Assembly (NCBI GenBank): GCA_004554705.1 | Contig: SFKS01000002.1 | Coordinates: 1-64,000 of the forward strand | Direction of reading: 5' to 3' | Length of the DNA: 64,000 bases | Source: Clostridiales bacterium | GTDB taxonomy: Bacteria; Bacillota; Clostridia; TANB77; CAG-508 | Shown here: positions 26,801 through 34,582 of the stretch, in pieces | Position numbering within the stretch: position 1 is the first letter of the stretch | Layout: each line of letters begins with the position of its first letter | Position numbers and translations under genes: made by a program | Notes under the pieces: generated by a model | Seen by the model: the letters and a program-made list of their open reading frames with translations, nothing else | Told to the model about the DNA's origin: nothing | Databases searched by the model: none

Positions 26801-26851
26801 ACACCAACCGGAACAACTAATACATCAGCGGACTCTACAACAGAGTCCTAA
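20801..26851 (+). CDS. tail tape measure protein
   Basis: 2016 residues, the longest gene in the window. It sets tail length and is threaded through the tube. N-terminal 200 residues are Ala/Gly/Gln-rich helices; a hydrophobic segment around residues 398-415 and another near 1380 could insert in the host membrane. Residues 490-710 hold degenerate Asn/Ile-rich heptad-like repeats (INRIVSGL, IDRVVSGLGQI). A run of about ten Gly with Ser/Gln lies near residue 1890. At about 0.15 nm per residue it predicts a tail of at most roughly 300 nm. No peptidase motif is evident. Confidence 0.92.
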   Translation: MAGYNEQAAVTLDILPGTMSGIAAVSAGMNSLVDTMDTFGRAVGKDFGVVETMTVAAGAIAAGALKKAVDAAGEYEYSMQMVQTISQQSGAAMQQLSEQATELGQVYSTSFNDIAEGLQTLGRAGLNNATTQTEVLTQGLQTAKLEGSNLQTTLETLVQTTALLGGNIDDVDFGKDTKYINDLMVGTSMAAPLDVSDVAQTLQYSGGMAAIAGANLDDKSMLEDYMGAIAAFAQKGVTGSVAGTALRAFFNKSANQDSSVTEALSTLQLSSDALWEDGGEKMKPVSEQIGLIQKQMDKLNLSTYEQVEIWSKIVGGKMGQQMLKLNAEDIKNMTSKVKEGADTEGLSNQLINTYSAQLDRLKAEGEAAFRSIGEHGLVYATKALGVINKIIEAFQNPYFSGIVFVAGIRIVLAALNEAWTIIKGVVTGLKSLGTNIDSIKTSLQAMNSTLEKTSIQAFKAGKSVFGVGGGIDTMGAKKFNKTPTPQPSKPERTPININMSELNAASRQINNISKVWNTTINEILMSLNKISPVGVSNILKINNMFNNFGTNAINIINKINSSILSNGQITINRIVSGLKQIDTYGNNVFSTLNRNLGRINTPVNTTIDRVVSGLGQINTLWQKTYTTIISGVNGVERVIGQKLSSIKNKGEGTFNALEGTMGRFGNVGRNALTTLLGNINTTLSEISAQNTSVLSRISSARRTAMNTILETERIAGDGRIGVVQKATLSITEIINNATKIIGQSIASISANAIEAAANIEKVFAAFGVGGAGKVGTIVDDSSFVGKKAGSRNYRDRLTFFLNYAGMDKIAPALGGGYASALMSGMSSNVEEGMFHVVQDKIKHFNTMIMEQMGLFRVSSFPRTFDSRRYSESLRDRSILSSANLGYRDYMSLGLEYAPSDLSKLYSTNFSAIEAQLNRANMFSETNRWTAASALKEYNALDAPYVAPNSALYTANLNTIIAELKAIEIGLKSNRWNITGDLDKLEEKPTPKYTPSTFGGLYGHNVEDINALLDGGLESLSDDDKKAISNYTNKKNKFAQLENFLASDVFETQNEIQHALSEKADATENLLKTKDLPTQIAALNSVLYPDEDLIRGSPFDGGKVFPEDEIAIANYQKKKKEEGDLEKFLDSNLFEEQNKLYASLYDKDQAVMNQIRQDAANAEATLSQFLGPNMWEINKVDASLLNSPVMDPYMGKIVGPTTPISIGLPGEISKYGNREASKYIAEMHKESSAKQQIMASQAQGYQKFLTLDDSTKRKFEQAADKLYQESLESASALSKFRRKISNISAGDYSYKPYEGVEVGYGDKQRTVSGVEDSFSAWTKGDMSFKEAVNNAFIAPMKDFGTQMKDSAQKGGAMGAFKTGLSGAAKGLKGLTSLVGGPVMAAFLGIEMVMTYFQEAQKSYLKEIQKASDYTNETKESLDSARDAIIEEYKENNPDATEDEIQEYLDSKTDEIINAEDNDNVRALDENTQALRDATMVYGMAIDNEAQKIASDFWFGPNDGIFTQISDFGGYLNMIDFYGFGLVGNILSGRNGEKGGLKEGGILKPSQADEKYPWSTEMGPILMSNIRSGGLSDGLYRYYGKDYKDDIAHGFNGIETMLKQTNKGAGAIGLNRTAAALKQMDAGSYNAIQTSMKKDKAPWQRIAKQMARVEARSGKGSAYSAVNRRGKKATVEDAKLRRLVREMQRELGGKVSYGNILAAASLQQLQDMQEVANTQIYPTMQSSLNTAIQHYTAGLHTSSSTGSTADSSASTSANAAAIAALLAVRVQMEAEDAAWREYQRTPGNNKAKDQNEFMERLAAGKLPGYERFIYNIEGVAATAVGYPGSSTEYQRQMSERHTKQAFEDGKTYKDRQKLLGQWIAGITAPQVEASYLASDMGENGAGGSGQGGGGGGGGGGDGGSGNKGDTGEKKKSRVDLVLCNKKEIPKLNVNLFKKPPSFTVLNKNFKLRDIKVNTQDKPKAIVSAVKNAIIDTQKRTDPKIIQDEGGEYDPVAATDGNATPTGTTNTSADSTTES

Positions 26852-26879
26852 TTTTTATTTTTTCAGAGGTAGATAAAAA

Positions 26880-27476
26880 ATGGCACAAGAATCAATAGCT
26901 CCAGACCGTATACTAATTGTACCCGGCTACACAGACGCAGAAATACTACAAATGTCTAGCGAAGAAGGACAAAACAAAGAAATAAATCCACCAGCAGCAT
27001 TATATATTGAGGCAAAAAATATAGAATACACCCCACATATAAAATCATATGAGGATTTTAACTCATCAGAAGGGTTAATCCTAATCGAAAAAGCCTGTGA
27101 CCGTTATGCAGAAGTCGCAATGGATGTATTCGTACATCAAAACCTATCTAATATGAAAGGGTCAGTAACAATAGACTCACAAACAAAAGAAGCAAGAATA
27201 AGAGTAACAGATAATTCCATACCAGAAGATAATAATAACGATAATGAATTACAATTAGGAAGGTATATAGAACCATCAGAATTCACAGATGAATACATTG
27301 AAGTGAGAAATGGTTTCTTTGATGACCTTTATGGGCGTCCATTAACAATTGTATCTCCTTTATTTCCGGCTATGCCAGTTGCTTATTTAACAGAAGCTAC
27401 ATATAATATTAATGAGGGAGAAGAAGAAGCTACATATAATGTTACTTTCCGTGAAACAGATAATACAGGTTTTTAA
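26880..27476 (+). CDS. baseplate/tail-tip protein after tape measure
   Basis: 198 residues, acidic, starting behind AGAGGTAGAT. The C-terminal segment (GRPLTIVSPLFPAMPVAYLTEATYNI) is like the distal tail/baseplate proteins encoded between tape measure and hub in many phages, including LysM-containing XkdP-type proteins, but no LysM motif is clear. It probably joins the tube to the hub. The next ATG follows after two bases. Confidence 0.55.
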   Translation: MAQESIAPDRILIVPGYTDAEILQMSSEEGQNKEINPPAALYIEAKNIEYTPHIKSYEDFNSSEGLILIEKACDRYAEVAMDVFVHQNLSNMKGSVTIDSQTKEARIRVTDNSIPEDNNNDNELQLGRYIEPSEFTDEYIEVRNGFFDDLYGRPLTIVSPLFPAMPVAYLTEATYNINEGEEEATYNVTFRETDNTGF

Positions 27477-27478
27477 TT

Positions 27479-29974
27479 ATGAGTTGGGTTACAAAATGGT
27501 TATCAGACATTATCAGTGGGAAATATTTAAAGGGGAGTTACGCTAGGGCAAAAAAAAACAGTCAAAAAAATAAGGCTGCTAAAACTGCAAAAAAGGGGTC
27601 ATCTAGTAAAAAAGGACAGAAAAATGGAAGCGTGCTGCTACAGGGAATTACTTTTGTCAATACTAAAAAACATCCTAGTACATTTACTAGTTATAATCCA
27701 AGTACTATTTTTGGAACAAACACAACACAAACCGTAGATGGAGTTAGTCAAAGATATGTTATTACACCAAAACATAATTATTTCGTCATAGACAAAAACG
27801 GGAAAAAACGCCAAATTAGTTTTAATAATAGAACACGTGTTAATTCTGTTACCATTAATCAGCAAAAACTTACTCTTGGAAAGGGAACAAAAGTCTACGA
27901 TGAGCAGGGTGGGGTCGGAGTTATTAATGGAGATGGAACAATTACATCTGGTGGGGGTGTTGGAGTTGCAGCATCTAATGATTCAGGTGGAGGAACAACA
28001 TCATCTTTAGGTACTAAAGAATTAGAAGAATTAGAGGCCATGACCGACTCTAATGTTATTATTGATGGGAAAAATAAAAAAAGAAAAGCTAATGATATTT
28101 GGAATAAAGCTGCATCTAAAAAAATGAAAAGCTATTGGCAGTTAAGTGAAACTGTTTTCTTATACACATTCCATGATAAACAAAAACATAAATACCTAAC
28201 TAGTTTTCAAATAGATTCTGATAAAAATGATATTTGCACTACATGTACTATAAGTTTTCCATATAGTAATGATTTGATGGAGTATTGGGTTCCGGGGCAA
28301 ACTACTTTCGCTTTAATTGGAGGAGTTTATGACCGTGAGGTTTTATTTATCGGAAGATGTAGTGAAGTTAACCAAAGTGGAACATCCATAGAAATGGTGG
28401 GGCAGAATGTTGGATGGAAATTTAAACAGTATATGAAATCATCTTTTTATGATAAATTAAAAGGTTTGAATGTGAAAAATGCTGTAAAACTAATTTTTAA
28501 AGAGTTGGGCTTTGATAAGGCATTTTACCATATTAATTTAAGTGGGATTCCGAATATTGATAGTTATATCCTTGATGAACAGTGTAGTATTAAAAAAGAT
28601 GGGAATACTGTTGAAAATGTGCCGGATTTAGAAAGTGTTGTTGATAATCTTAAGGGAAGTAATATTAAAGATTATGTTGCTAATAAAATGGAAATGTTAG
28701 ATACTCAAACGGTTGCAGATAAATATGAGACTAAAAAGCAAATGAGGAATCTTAATAGTGTTGTTAAAAATAAGAATGAGTATTATGTTTCAGGGTTAAG
28801 GGAAAATTATGGGGTTGAGGCTCGTGTAGTTGATGGTGTTGTTGATTTTGACCCAATTGTAAGTAATTTTTTTGAAGAGGGAGAGGAAGATGACTGGTTT
28901 ATTAATGGAGCAAGCTATGATGGGGATTATACATACGAGGATGTTTTACATAGTATTGCTTCTGCGATTGATGCTCATTTTTATATTATTGATACGACTG
29001 TTTGTTTTGTTAGTTTTAATGCTTTATTTGCTATGAGCGATACTGTTACTGTTCAGAAGGCTATTGCTCCAAAAGTTGATTTTTGGCAATTAGAGGAGGA
29101 TTCATATGTTTTGGATGTTAATCAGTATGGGTATTATAATACTGTGACCGTGAATTATAAAAATGGAAGTGTCACAAAAGCATATGATGACCTTGTTCGT
29201 ATATATGGAGAGGTGCCGATTGAGTATGACGAACCAGACCTTTCATATTCTGAAGCGATGCTTAAAGCACAAGCATATTTGTCTGCTCATATTCGTGATT
29301 TTGGTATGACTATTCAAGCTACAATACTCTACACTGGGAAAATCGTCCCATCAACATTTATAAAATTGAAAAACCCTTTAACTATGAGTGATAACTTATT
29401 CTATGTATATGGAATGAGTGTTTCATGGAGTGCTGACGGAGGAAGTATTATAGGGGATTTAGATTTAAGATTTGGCCCAGAAAACCCAGATGACCCAGAA
29501 GTTCCAGAAGTAGGAATGGGATATACACAAACCGGAGGAGTTTTTGGAGGAAATGTATCTGCCGATATTGCACAAGCAGCTCAACAAATGTGTATGGGGG
29601 CTACAGACCCAACAATTAAAGGACAAAACATTTATAATTGGGTAGACGCTAATATCCCCTATAATTTCTATACAAACAGCGCTCATTCAACAAGTGCAAC
29701 CTTACAAGGAACCCCAAGTAACTGTTGGGACACAGCCATGCTTATTTATGAATTATGCACAGCAGCTGGTGTTCGTTGTGAGGTATGGAATGGAAATTAC
29801 AGGTTCCGTAGTGGAAGTGTAATTGGGCATTTATGGAATATGATTGAGCAAAATGGACAAATGGTTTTTGCTGATACTGGTTTTGGAAGAAGTGGAACTA
29901 TTACAAGAAACCCTATTGGTGATTATCATGGTGGGGGTATTGTGTCTGGACGTTGTATAAAAAAGAATTATTAG
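27479..29974 (+). CDS. baseplate hub with transglutaminase-like peptidase
   Basis: 831 residues. Residues 1-200 are basic and Ser/Gly-rich. Residues 220-325 match the first hub domain of gp27/XkdQ-type proteins (LMEYWVPGQ, LFIGR, QNVGWKFKQ). Residues 484-667 match the later hub domains (YNTVTVNYKNG, YGEVPIEYDEP, KAQAYLSAHIRDF). The C-terminal 84 residues form a transglutaminase-like cysteine peptidase with candidate triad C749 (NCWD), H784 (GHLW) and D799 (FADTG). In viruses of pseudomurein-walled hosts such a domain would open the wall at the tail tip. Parts of this protein are duplicated in the next three genes. Confidence 0.78.
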   Translation: MSWVTKWLSDIISGKYLKGSYARAKKNSQKNKAAKTAKKGSSSKKGQKNGSVLLQGITFVNTKKHPSTFTSYNPSTIFGTNTTQTVDGVSQRYVITPKHNYFVIDKNGKKRQISFNNRTRVNSVTINQQKLTLGKGTKVYDEQGGVGVINGDGTITSGGGVGVAASNDSGGGTTSSLGTKELEELEAMTDSNVIIDGKNKKRKANDIWNKAASKKMKSYWQLSETVFLYTFHDKQKHKYLTSFQIDSDKNDICTTCTISFPYSNDLMEYWVPGQTTFALIGGVYDREVLFIGRCSEVNQSGTSIEMVGQNVGWKFKQYMKSSFYDKLKGLNVKNAVKLIFKELGFDKAFYHINLSGIPNIDSYILDEQCSIKKDGNTVENVPDLESVVDNLKGSNIKDYVANKMEMLDTQTVADKYETKKQMRNLNSVVKNKNEYYVSGLRENYGVEARVVDGVVDFDPIVSNFFEEGEEDDWFINGASYDGDYTYEDVLHSIASAIDAHFYIIDTTVCFVSFNALFAMSDTVTVQKAIAPKVDFWQLEEDSYVLDVNQYGYYNTVTVNYKNGSVTKAYDDLVRIYGEVPIEYDEPDLSYSEAMLKAQAYLSAHIRDFGMTIQATILYTGKIVPSTFIKLKNPLTMSDNLFYVYGMSVSWSADGGSIIGDLDLRFGPENPDDPEVPEVGMGYTQTGGVFGGNVSADIAQAAQQMCMGATDPTIKGQNIYNWVDANIPYNFYTNSAHSTSATLQGTPSNCWDTAMLIYELCTAAGVRCEVWNGNYRFRSGSVIGHLWNMIEQNGQMVFADTGFGRSGTITRNPIGDYHGGGIVSGRCIKKNY

Positions 29975-29986
29975 AGGTTTAAAAGA

Positions 29987-31438
29987 ATGGTTGTATCTCA
30001 AAACAATAGAAATGAAACTAATAAAAAAAATCCAAGTGTTGATACTGGACTAACTACTGTTAATGCATATAATGTTTTAGCTAAAAAACGTGATGAGCAG
30101 GAAAATTATCATATGGCTTTAGAGCCAAATAAGAGTGAAAAGGAATATGTTCATCGATGGAAGTATAGTCATAAAAATATGAATCGTAAAGTTCATATTA
30201 AGGCTTGGACTCAAGATGATAATCAGTATCATAATTATTTTCATAGTTTGAATATTGATGTACAGGTTCAGGATTTTATGGGGACTGCTGAATTAAGATG
30301 CCCTTACGATTCTAGTTTAATGGAGTATTGGGAGCCTATTAGGCAAAGTGTAGTGATTTATGGGGATAATGGTGGGCAATATAAGGATAAGAATGATATT
30401 TTGTTTGTTGGGCGTGTTCGTGAACTCCAACAAGATGGGTATGAGTTATCTATTACTTTTCAGAATTATGGTTGGAAATTTAAACAAAATGTATCTACTT
30501 CTTATGCGAATGATAATGTGTTAAATAAAAATGGGTATGCTATTATGTGTGCTATGTTTGAGGCTTTAAAGATTGATTCTTATGTGATTAGTCCTACTGC
30601 TGAAAAGCGTTTGCGTGAAGTAGGGATAGATAGTGATGGGAATCTTAAAGCTAATGGGGAGAAGATTGAGGAAATTCCTGATTTAATAGAGCGTTTAAAA
30701 CAGACTGATTTAAGTGAAGTAGATAGCGAAAAAGCAGTTTCTGCTCATTTAAAAGAGGATACATTAGCGAATATTAAAGATATTAATTATACATTAAAAT
30801 ATGAAGAACCTACCGAGGCAATGAAAAATATTACTGGAGGAGATAGTGGAGGTTTCACCCCATCTGGAGGGGGAATATATCCAACACAATGGAGTGGGGG
30901 TGGTGGAGGCAGTGCTGTTGGTGCAGTTTCTGGTGTTGGTAATGCTCTTGGTGGAGGTTCTACTAAAAATTGTAATCCCCCTAATAAACCATGTGCTAGT
31001 ATTAAGGAGGAATATTTGCAGGCAACTGCTCGTGAATTGTGGAAGTATCAGCGTGGGTGTGGAAATAATTATCATACTTATATTAAACGTTGGGATGCTG
31101 TAAAAAGAAAAGACCCTAAAAAATATAGTAAACAAATCGCACCATGTATTCAGACTGTGAGTAAGGTTAATACTCGTGGGAATGATGCTAAATGGATGAG
31201 TGAAAGGCATAGTGGTGTAGCTTATAATGCGAATAAGGCTTTTAATAGTTTTACTAAGGCTTTATCTGGTGGGATTAAAACAGTTGGAAAGGCAATTGGA
31301 GGGGCTGTAACTGGTGGTTTTAATAGATTGGATTGTTGGGGATGTAAACTTAGATATGGGGGGAAATATAAAGGAAAAGGGGATAGTCACTGTAATAAGT
31401 TTAGATATCAAAACGGAAAAGGGTATTTTAAATGTTAA
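29987..31438 (+). CDS. half-hub protein (first hub domain) with Cys-rich end
   Basis: 483 residues behind GAGGTTTAAA. Residues 60-170 repeat the first hub domain of the preceding protein (LMEYWEP, LFVGRVRELQQDG, QNYGWKFKQ), but the later hub domains are missing. A Gly-rich linker (280-310) leads to a C-terminal module (325-483) with about nine cysteines (NCNPPNKPC, DCWGCKL, HCNKF, YFKC), suggesting metal binding or disulfides, plus a hydrophobic Gly/Ala stretch near 425-440. The missing domains are found in the next gene, so the two may form one split hub. Confidence 0.7.
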   Translation: MVVSQNNRNETNKKNPSVDTGLTTVNAYNVLAKKRDEQENYHMALEPNKSEKEYVHRWKYSHKNMNRKVHIKAWTQDDNQYHNYFHSLNIDVQVQDFMGTAELRCPYDSSLMEYWEPIRQSVVIYGDNGGQYKDKNDILFVGRVRELQQDGYELSITFQNYGWKFKQNVSTSYANDNVLNKNGYAIMCAMFEALKIDSYVISPTAEKRLREVGIDSDGNLKANGEKIEEIPDLIERLKQTDLSEVDSEKAVSAHLKEDTLANIKDINYTLKYEEPTEAMKNITGGDSGGFTPSGGGIYPTQWSGGGGGSAVGAVSGVGNALGGGSTKNCNPPNKPCASIKEEYLQATARELWKYQRGCGNNYHTYIKRWDAVKRKDPKKYSKQIAPCIQTVSKVNTRGNDAKWMSERHSGVAYNANKAFNSFTKALSGGIKTVGKAIGGAVTGGFNRLDCWGCKLRYGGKYKGKGDSHCNKFRYQNGKGYFKC

Positions 31439-31450
31439 GAGGTTTTATTT

Positions 31451-32944
31451 ATGGGTTTATTTGGGAATATTTTTAGTGTTAAAGGACTTAAAAAAGCAGC
31501 AGCTACTTTAAAAAAGATTGACCATAAGGTAAACTCTCTAGTTCATGAGGCTACACATCTTCCAACATATAAGAAAAGAAATACAAATAAGGTTCCTACT
31601 TTGGATGAACGTTGTAAAAAAAATCCTATTAGTCTTGATTGTCAGCTTTATAATAAAAAAAAGAAAGAATTAAATGCAAGAAAAGGGAAAGCGTCACAAT
31701 TAGCGAAAGAACTAAAAAATGGGGTTGCTAAACCGGGGCAAACTGCTAGTTCCAGTTCTAGCTCTGGGAGTGGTATTATTGGAGGAGACACAGCAGCTAT
31801 GGATGCATTAGGTGTAGGTGCAGATGCTGGTACGGGAACTGGAGGAACTGGAGGAACTGGTGGTGGTGGGGCATCATCACCATTAACTACCGGGGATATG
31901 ACATTTGAACAATTAGTTGGGGAAATATGTAATGGAATTGATTTAGTTTTCGCAGTAAAAAGAAATACTGTCGTTATTACTGATTATGAATCATTATATG
32001 CTGAGGCTAAATATATTCGTGATTATGGTGGGTCAAATTTAAGCGAAGATATATCATTATGGCAATTAGAAGACGGAAGCTATGAATTAGATGTTACAGA
32101 ATATGGTTTTTATAATACAGTAAAAGTAAAATATAATAATGGTACAGTTACTGAATCATATTCTGATTATGTTCGTGTTTTTGGAGAAGTACCTATTGAA
32201 TATGATGAACCAGAAATCGATAAAACTACAGCTATAATGAAAGCCAAAGCCTATTTAGCAGCTCACATCAGAGATTTCGATATGACAGTCAAAGGAACAA
32301 TATTACACAAAGCAGGCATTGATATTGGAGATATCGTTACACTTGATAACCCATTAACATTAAGAGATGAAATTCATAAAGGAGAAAAAAAAGACCCAGA
32401 GTTCCTATTTGTAGTTGGGAATAGTATTTCTTGGGATAATGATACTGGAATGATTTTAAACGATATCGAGTTAAGATATGGTCCAGAATCCCCAGAAAAA
32501 TTAGATGTCCCAGAAGCTGGAGGGGGTTATAGTAAAACTGGGAACGGAAATATTGATTCAGCTATCGCAGAAGTTGCACAAATGGGGGCAAAATACAGTT
32601 ACTGTCATAGTTGCCAAACTCATGATTGTGTAGTTTCTACTGGATGTGGAGATTGTTTTGGAATGAGTGATTTCCTATGTTGTGAATTAAATAGTCGTGG
32701 GGTAACCAATAAAGTTGTTGGGTATCCTACAAGCGTTCCAGAGCATAGAAGTGTTTTATATCAAGATTCAACAGGGCAATGGGTTGATTTCCCGTATCGT
32801 GAATATGGATTTCAAACATTATTTAATAATACAGCTGGAAGTAAAACCAGTACAAAGGTAGTTCCTTGCTCATGTGGAGCAAATTCTACTACTGTATCTA
32901 CAAGTGTATCAACACAAACAACAAGCAATAATACTCAAATTTAA
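31451..32944 (+). CDS. half-hub protein (later hub domains) with cysteine peptidase
   Basis: 497 residues behind GAGGTTTT. The N-terminal 75 residues are basic with two cysteines. A Ser/Gly/Thr linker (100-140) precedes residues 143-353, which match the later hub domains (GDMTFEQLVGEICNGID, YGFYNTVKVKYNNG, FGEVPIEYDEP, KAYLAAHIRDF). The C-terminal domain has YCHSCQTHDC, then a transglutaminase-like pattern with candidate triad C402 (GDCFGMSD), H432 (PEHRSV) and D446 (WVDFPY). This differs in sequence from the peptidase end of the 27479 protein, so it may cut a different bond or be structural. Confidence 0.7.
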   Translation: MGLFGNIFSVKGLKKAAATLKKIDHKVNSLVHEATHLPTYKKRNTNKVPTLDERCKKNPISLDCQLYNKKKKELNARKGKASQLAKELKNGVAKPGQTASSSSSSGSGIIGGDTAAMDALGVGADAGTGTGGTGGTGGGGASSPLTTGDMTFEQLVGEICNGIDLVFAVKRNTVVITDYESLYAEAKYIRDYGGSNLSEDISLWQLEDGSYELDVTEYGFYNTVKVKYNNGTVTESYSDYVRVFGEVPIEYDEPEIDKTTAIMKAKAYLAAHIRDFDMTVKGTILHKAGIDIGDIVTLDNPLTLRDEIHKGEKKDPEFLFVVGNSISWDNDTGMILNDIELRYGPESPEKLDVPEAGGGYSKTGNGNIDSAIAEVAQMGAKYSYCHSCQTHDCVVSTGCGDCFGMSDFLCCELNSRGVTNKVVGYPTSVPEHRSVLYQDSTGQWVDFPYREYGFQTLFNNTAGSKTSTKVVPCSCGANSTTVSTSVSTQTTSNNTQI

Positions 32945-32961
32945 TTTTTGGTGGTGTTAAA

Positions 32962-34572
32962 ATAGCAGATTATATTTTATGGGCTGATAGAGGAACAGGA
33001 GCTTCAGATATTTATACTGTTGCTGAAGCTTTAAAAACATGTAGTGGGGCAGGGTCAGTTGAGGTAGCTGGAATTGGACCAAATATAGGACAATCAACTG
33101 GATTATCCAGTAGGTCTAGTGGGAAAATTGGAGTTTTTCAAACAAACGGGGTTGGGGTGCAAACTCCATTTGATTTTGAAACCGGGATTAAAAAGGGATA
33201 TTATCATTTTTCCAAGGTCATTTTCCTATGGCCCCAATGGATTGGGAACCAATGGATGACGGATGAGCAGATTCAATCACATAAGATAGGCGATGAATGG
33301 GATTGGAACAGGCAATCTGGTTATGGAGATTTAAATAGAAAGTATACAGCAGCTGAATTTTTTTCTGATAGTGTTACAACAAACATAGATTTAGTTACTG
33401 CTCCTACTCCTGAGGAAGCTGCTCAAAAAATCTGTAATGGTAACTTTGTTGGTAAAAGTGGAGGTACTCAATCACAGGGTGGGCAATCAAATACTTCTCC
33501 ATTGTTAACTGGGGATATGACTTTCGAGGAATTAGTTGGGGAGATTTGTAATGGTATAGATTTATTGTTTTTGGTTAAAAGAAATGTTGTTGTGGTTGAT
33601 GATTTTGAATCTATTTTCGCAGAGGCTAAATACATTAGAGATGGTAATACATCGTCATCACCGATTAGTGAGGATATTTCATTATGGGAGATGGAAGAAG
33701 ACTCCTATGAATTAGAAATTAATCAACATGGTTTTTATAATACGGTTATTGTTGAGTATAAGGATGGGACTGTTAAGGAATCTTTTGATGATTTTGTTCG
33801 TGTGTATGGGGAGGTTCCGATTACTTATCATGAGCCTACGATTGATAAGACTACTGCGATTATGAAAGCTAAAGCTTATTTGGCAGCTCATTTAAGGGAT
33901 TTAGAGATGATGGTTACAACTACAATGTTAACTAAAGCAGGAATTGATATTGGGGATATTGTTACTATTGAAAATCCATTAACCATGAAGGATAAGAATA
34001 GGGTAGCTGAGGGAAGAGACCCAGAGTTTTTATTTGTTACTGGGGTGAATACGAGCTGGGAGGGGGACGATTTGTTAACTACTGATATTGAGTGTAAGTT
34101 TGCTCCGACTTCTCCGAATAAGTTAGATGTTCCTACTAGTGGGGCTGGTAGTGGGCAGGCTCCTAATAGTAGTGGGGGTGGGAGTTTTGGCAGTAATGGG
34201 GTAAGTGCTGACGGCACTCAAATTTGTGCGATTGGAAAACCATCTGCTGCTGGGGAGTCACACTATGGATATAGTTTTTACAAATCTGTGTTTGCGAATA
34301 AGTGTCCTTTTTGTGGAAAAAATACTTTAGTGTGGGCATGGAATTGGGCTAATGGAGCAAACTACGGATATTGCCCAGAAACACAATCTAACGAAGGAGG
34401 AAGCGTTGAGGGGCATATCTTCTGTGGACCTGGGGGCTGTGATAGTGATTTTTCTTGTATAGACGGTAAAGACCATATGAACCCACCTCGTGCTACCTTA
34501 ACGAGAATCAGTGGTCCTACTCCGTCAAGTGAAGCAGAAGCTCTAAAACTAAAAAATGGAGAAATGAAATAA
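32962..34572 (+). CDS. hub-related protein with metal-binding end, non-standard start
   Basis: Convincing coding sequence begins at an ATA at 32962 (IADYILWADRGTG...), five bases behind GGTGGTG. The first ordinary start in frame is a GTG at 33157, which would cut off 65 well-formed residues, and the frame is closed by TAA at 32929. From the ATA it has 536 residues: an unrecognised N-terminal domain (1-150), then hub domains (178-383: GDMTFEELVGEICNGID, YNTVIVEYKDG, YGEVPITYHEP), a Gly/Ser linker, and a C-terminal module with CPFCGK, HIFCGPGGC and DFSC, probably zinc-binding. ATA initiation, or a sequence change of ATG to ATA, remains open. Confidence 0.65.
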   Translation: MADYILWADRGTGASDIYTVAEALKTCSGAGSVEVAGIGPNIGQSTGLSSRSSGKIGVFQTNGVGVQTPFDFETGIKKGYYHFSKVIFLWPQWIGNQWMTDEQIQSHKIGDEWDWNRQSGYGDLNRKYTAAEFFSDSVTTNIDLVTAPTPEEAAQKICNGNFVGKSGGTQSQGGQSNTSPLLTGDMTFEELVGEICNGIDLLFLVKRNVVVVDDFESIFAEAKYIRDGNTSSSPISEDISLWEMEEDSYELEINQHGFYNTVIVEYKDGTVKESFDDFVRVYGEVPITYHEPTIDKTTAIMKAKAYLAAHLRDLEMMVTTTMLTKAGIDIGDIVTIENPLTMKDKNRVAEGRDPEFLFVTGVNTSWEGDDLLTTDIECKFAPTSPNKLDVPTSGAGSGQAPNSSGGGSFGSNGVSADGTQICAIGKPSAAGESHYGYSFYKSVFANKCPFCGKNTLVWAWNWANGANYGYCPETQSNEGGSVEGHIFCGPGGCDSDFSCIDGKDHMNPPRATLTRISGPTPSSEAEALKLKNGEMK

Positions 34573-34582
34573 ATTTTGATAT

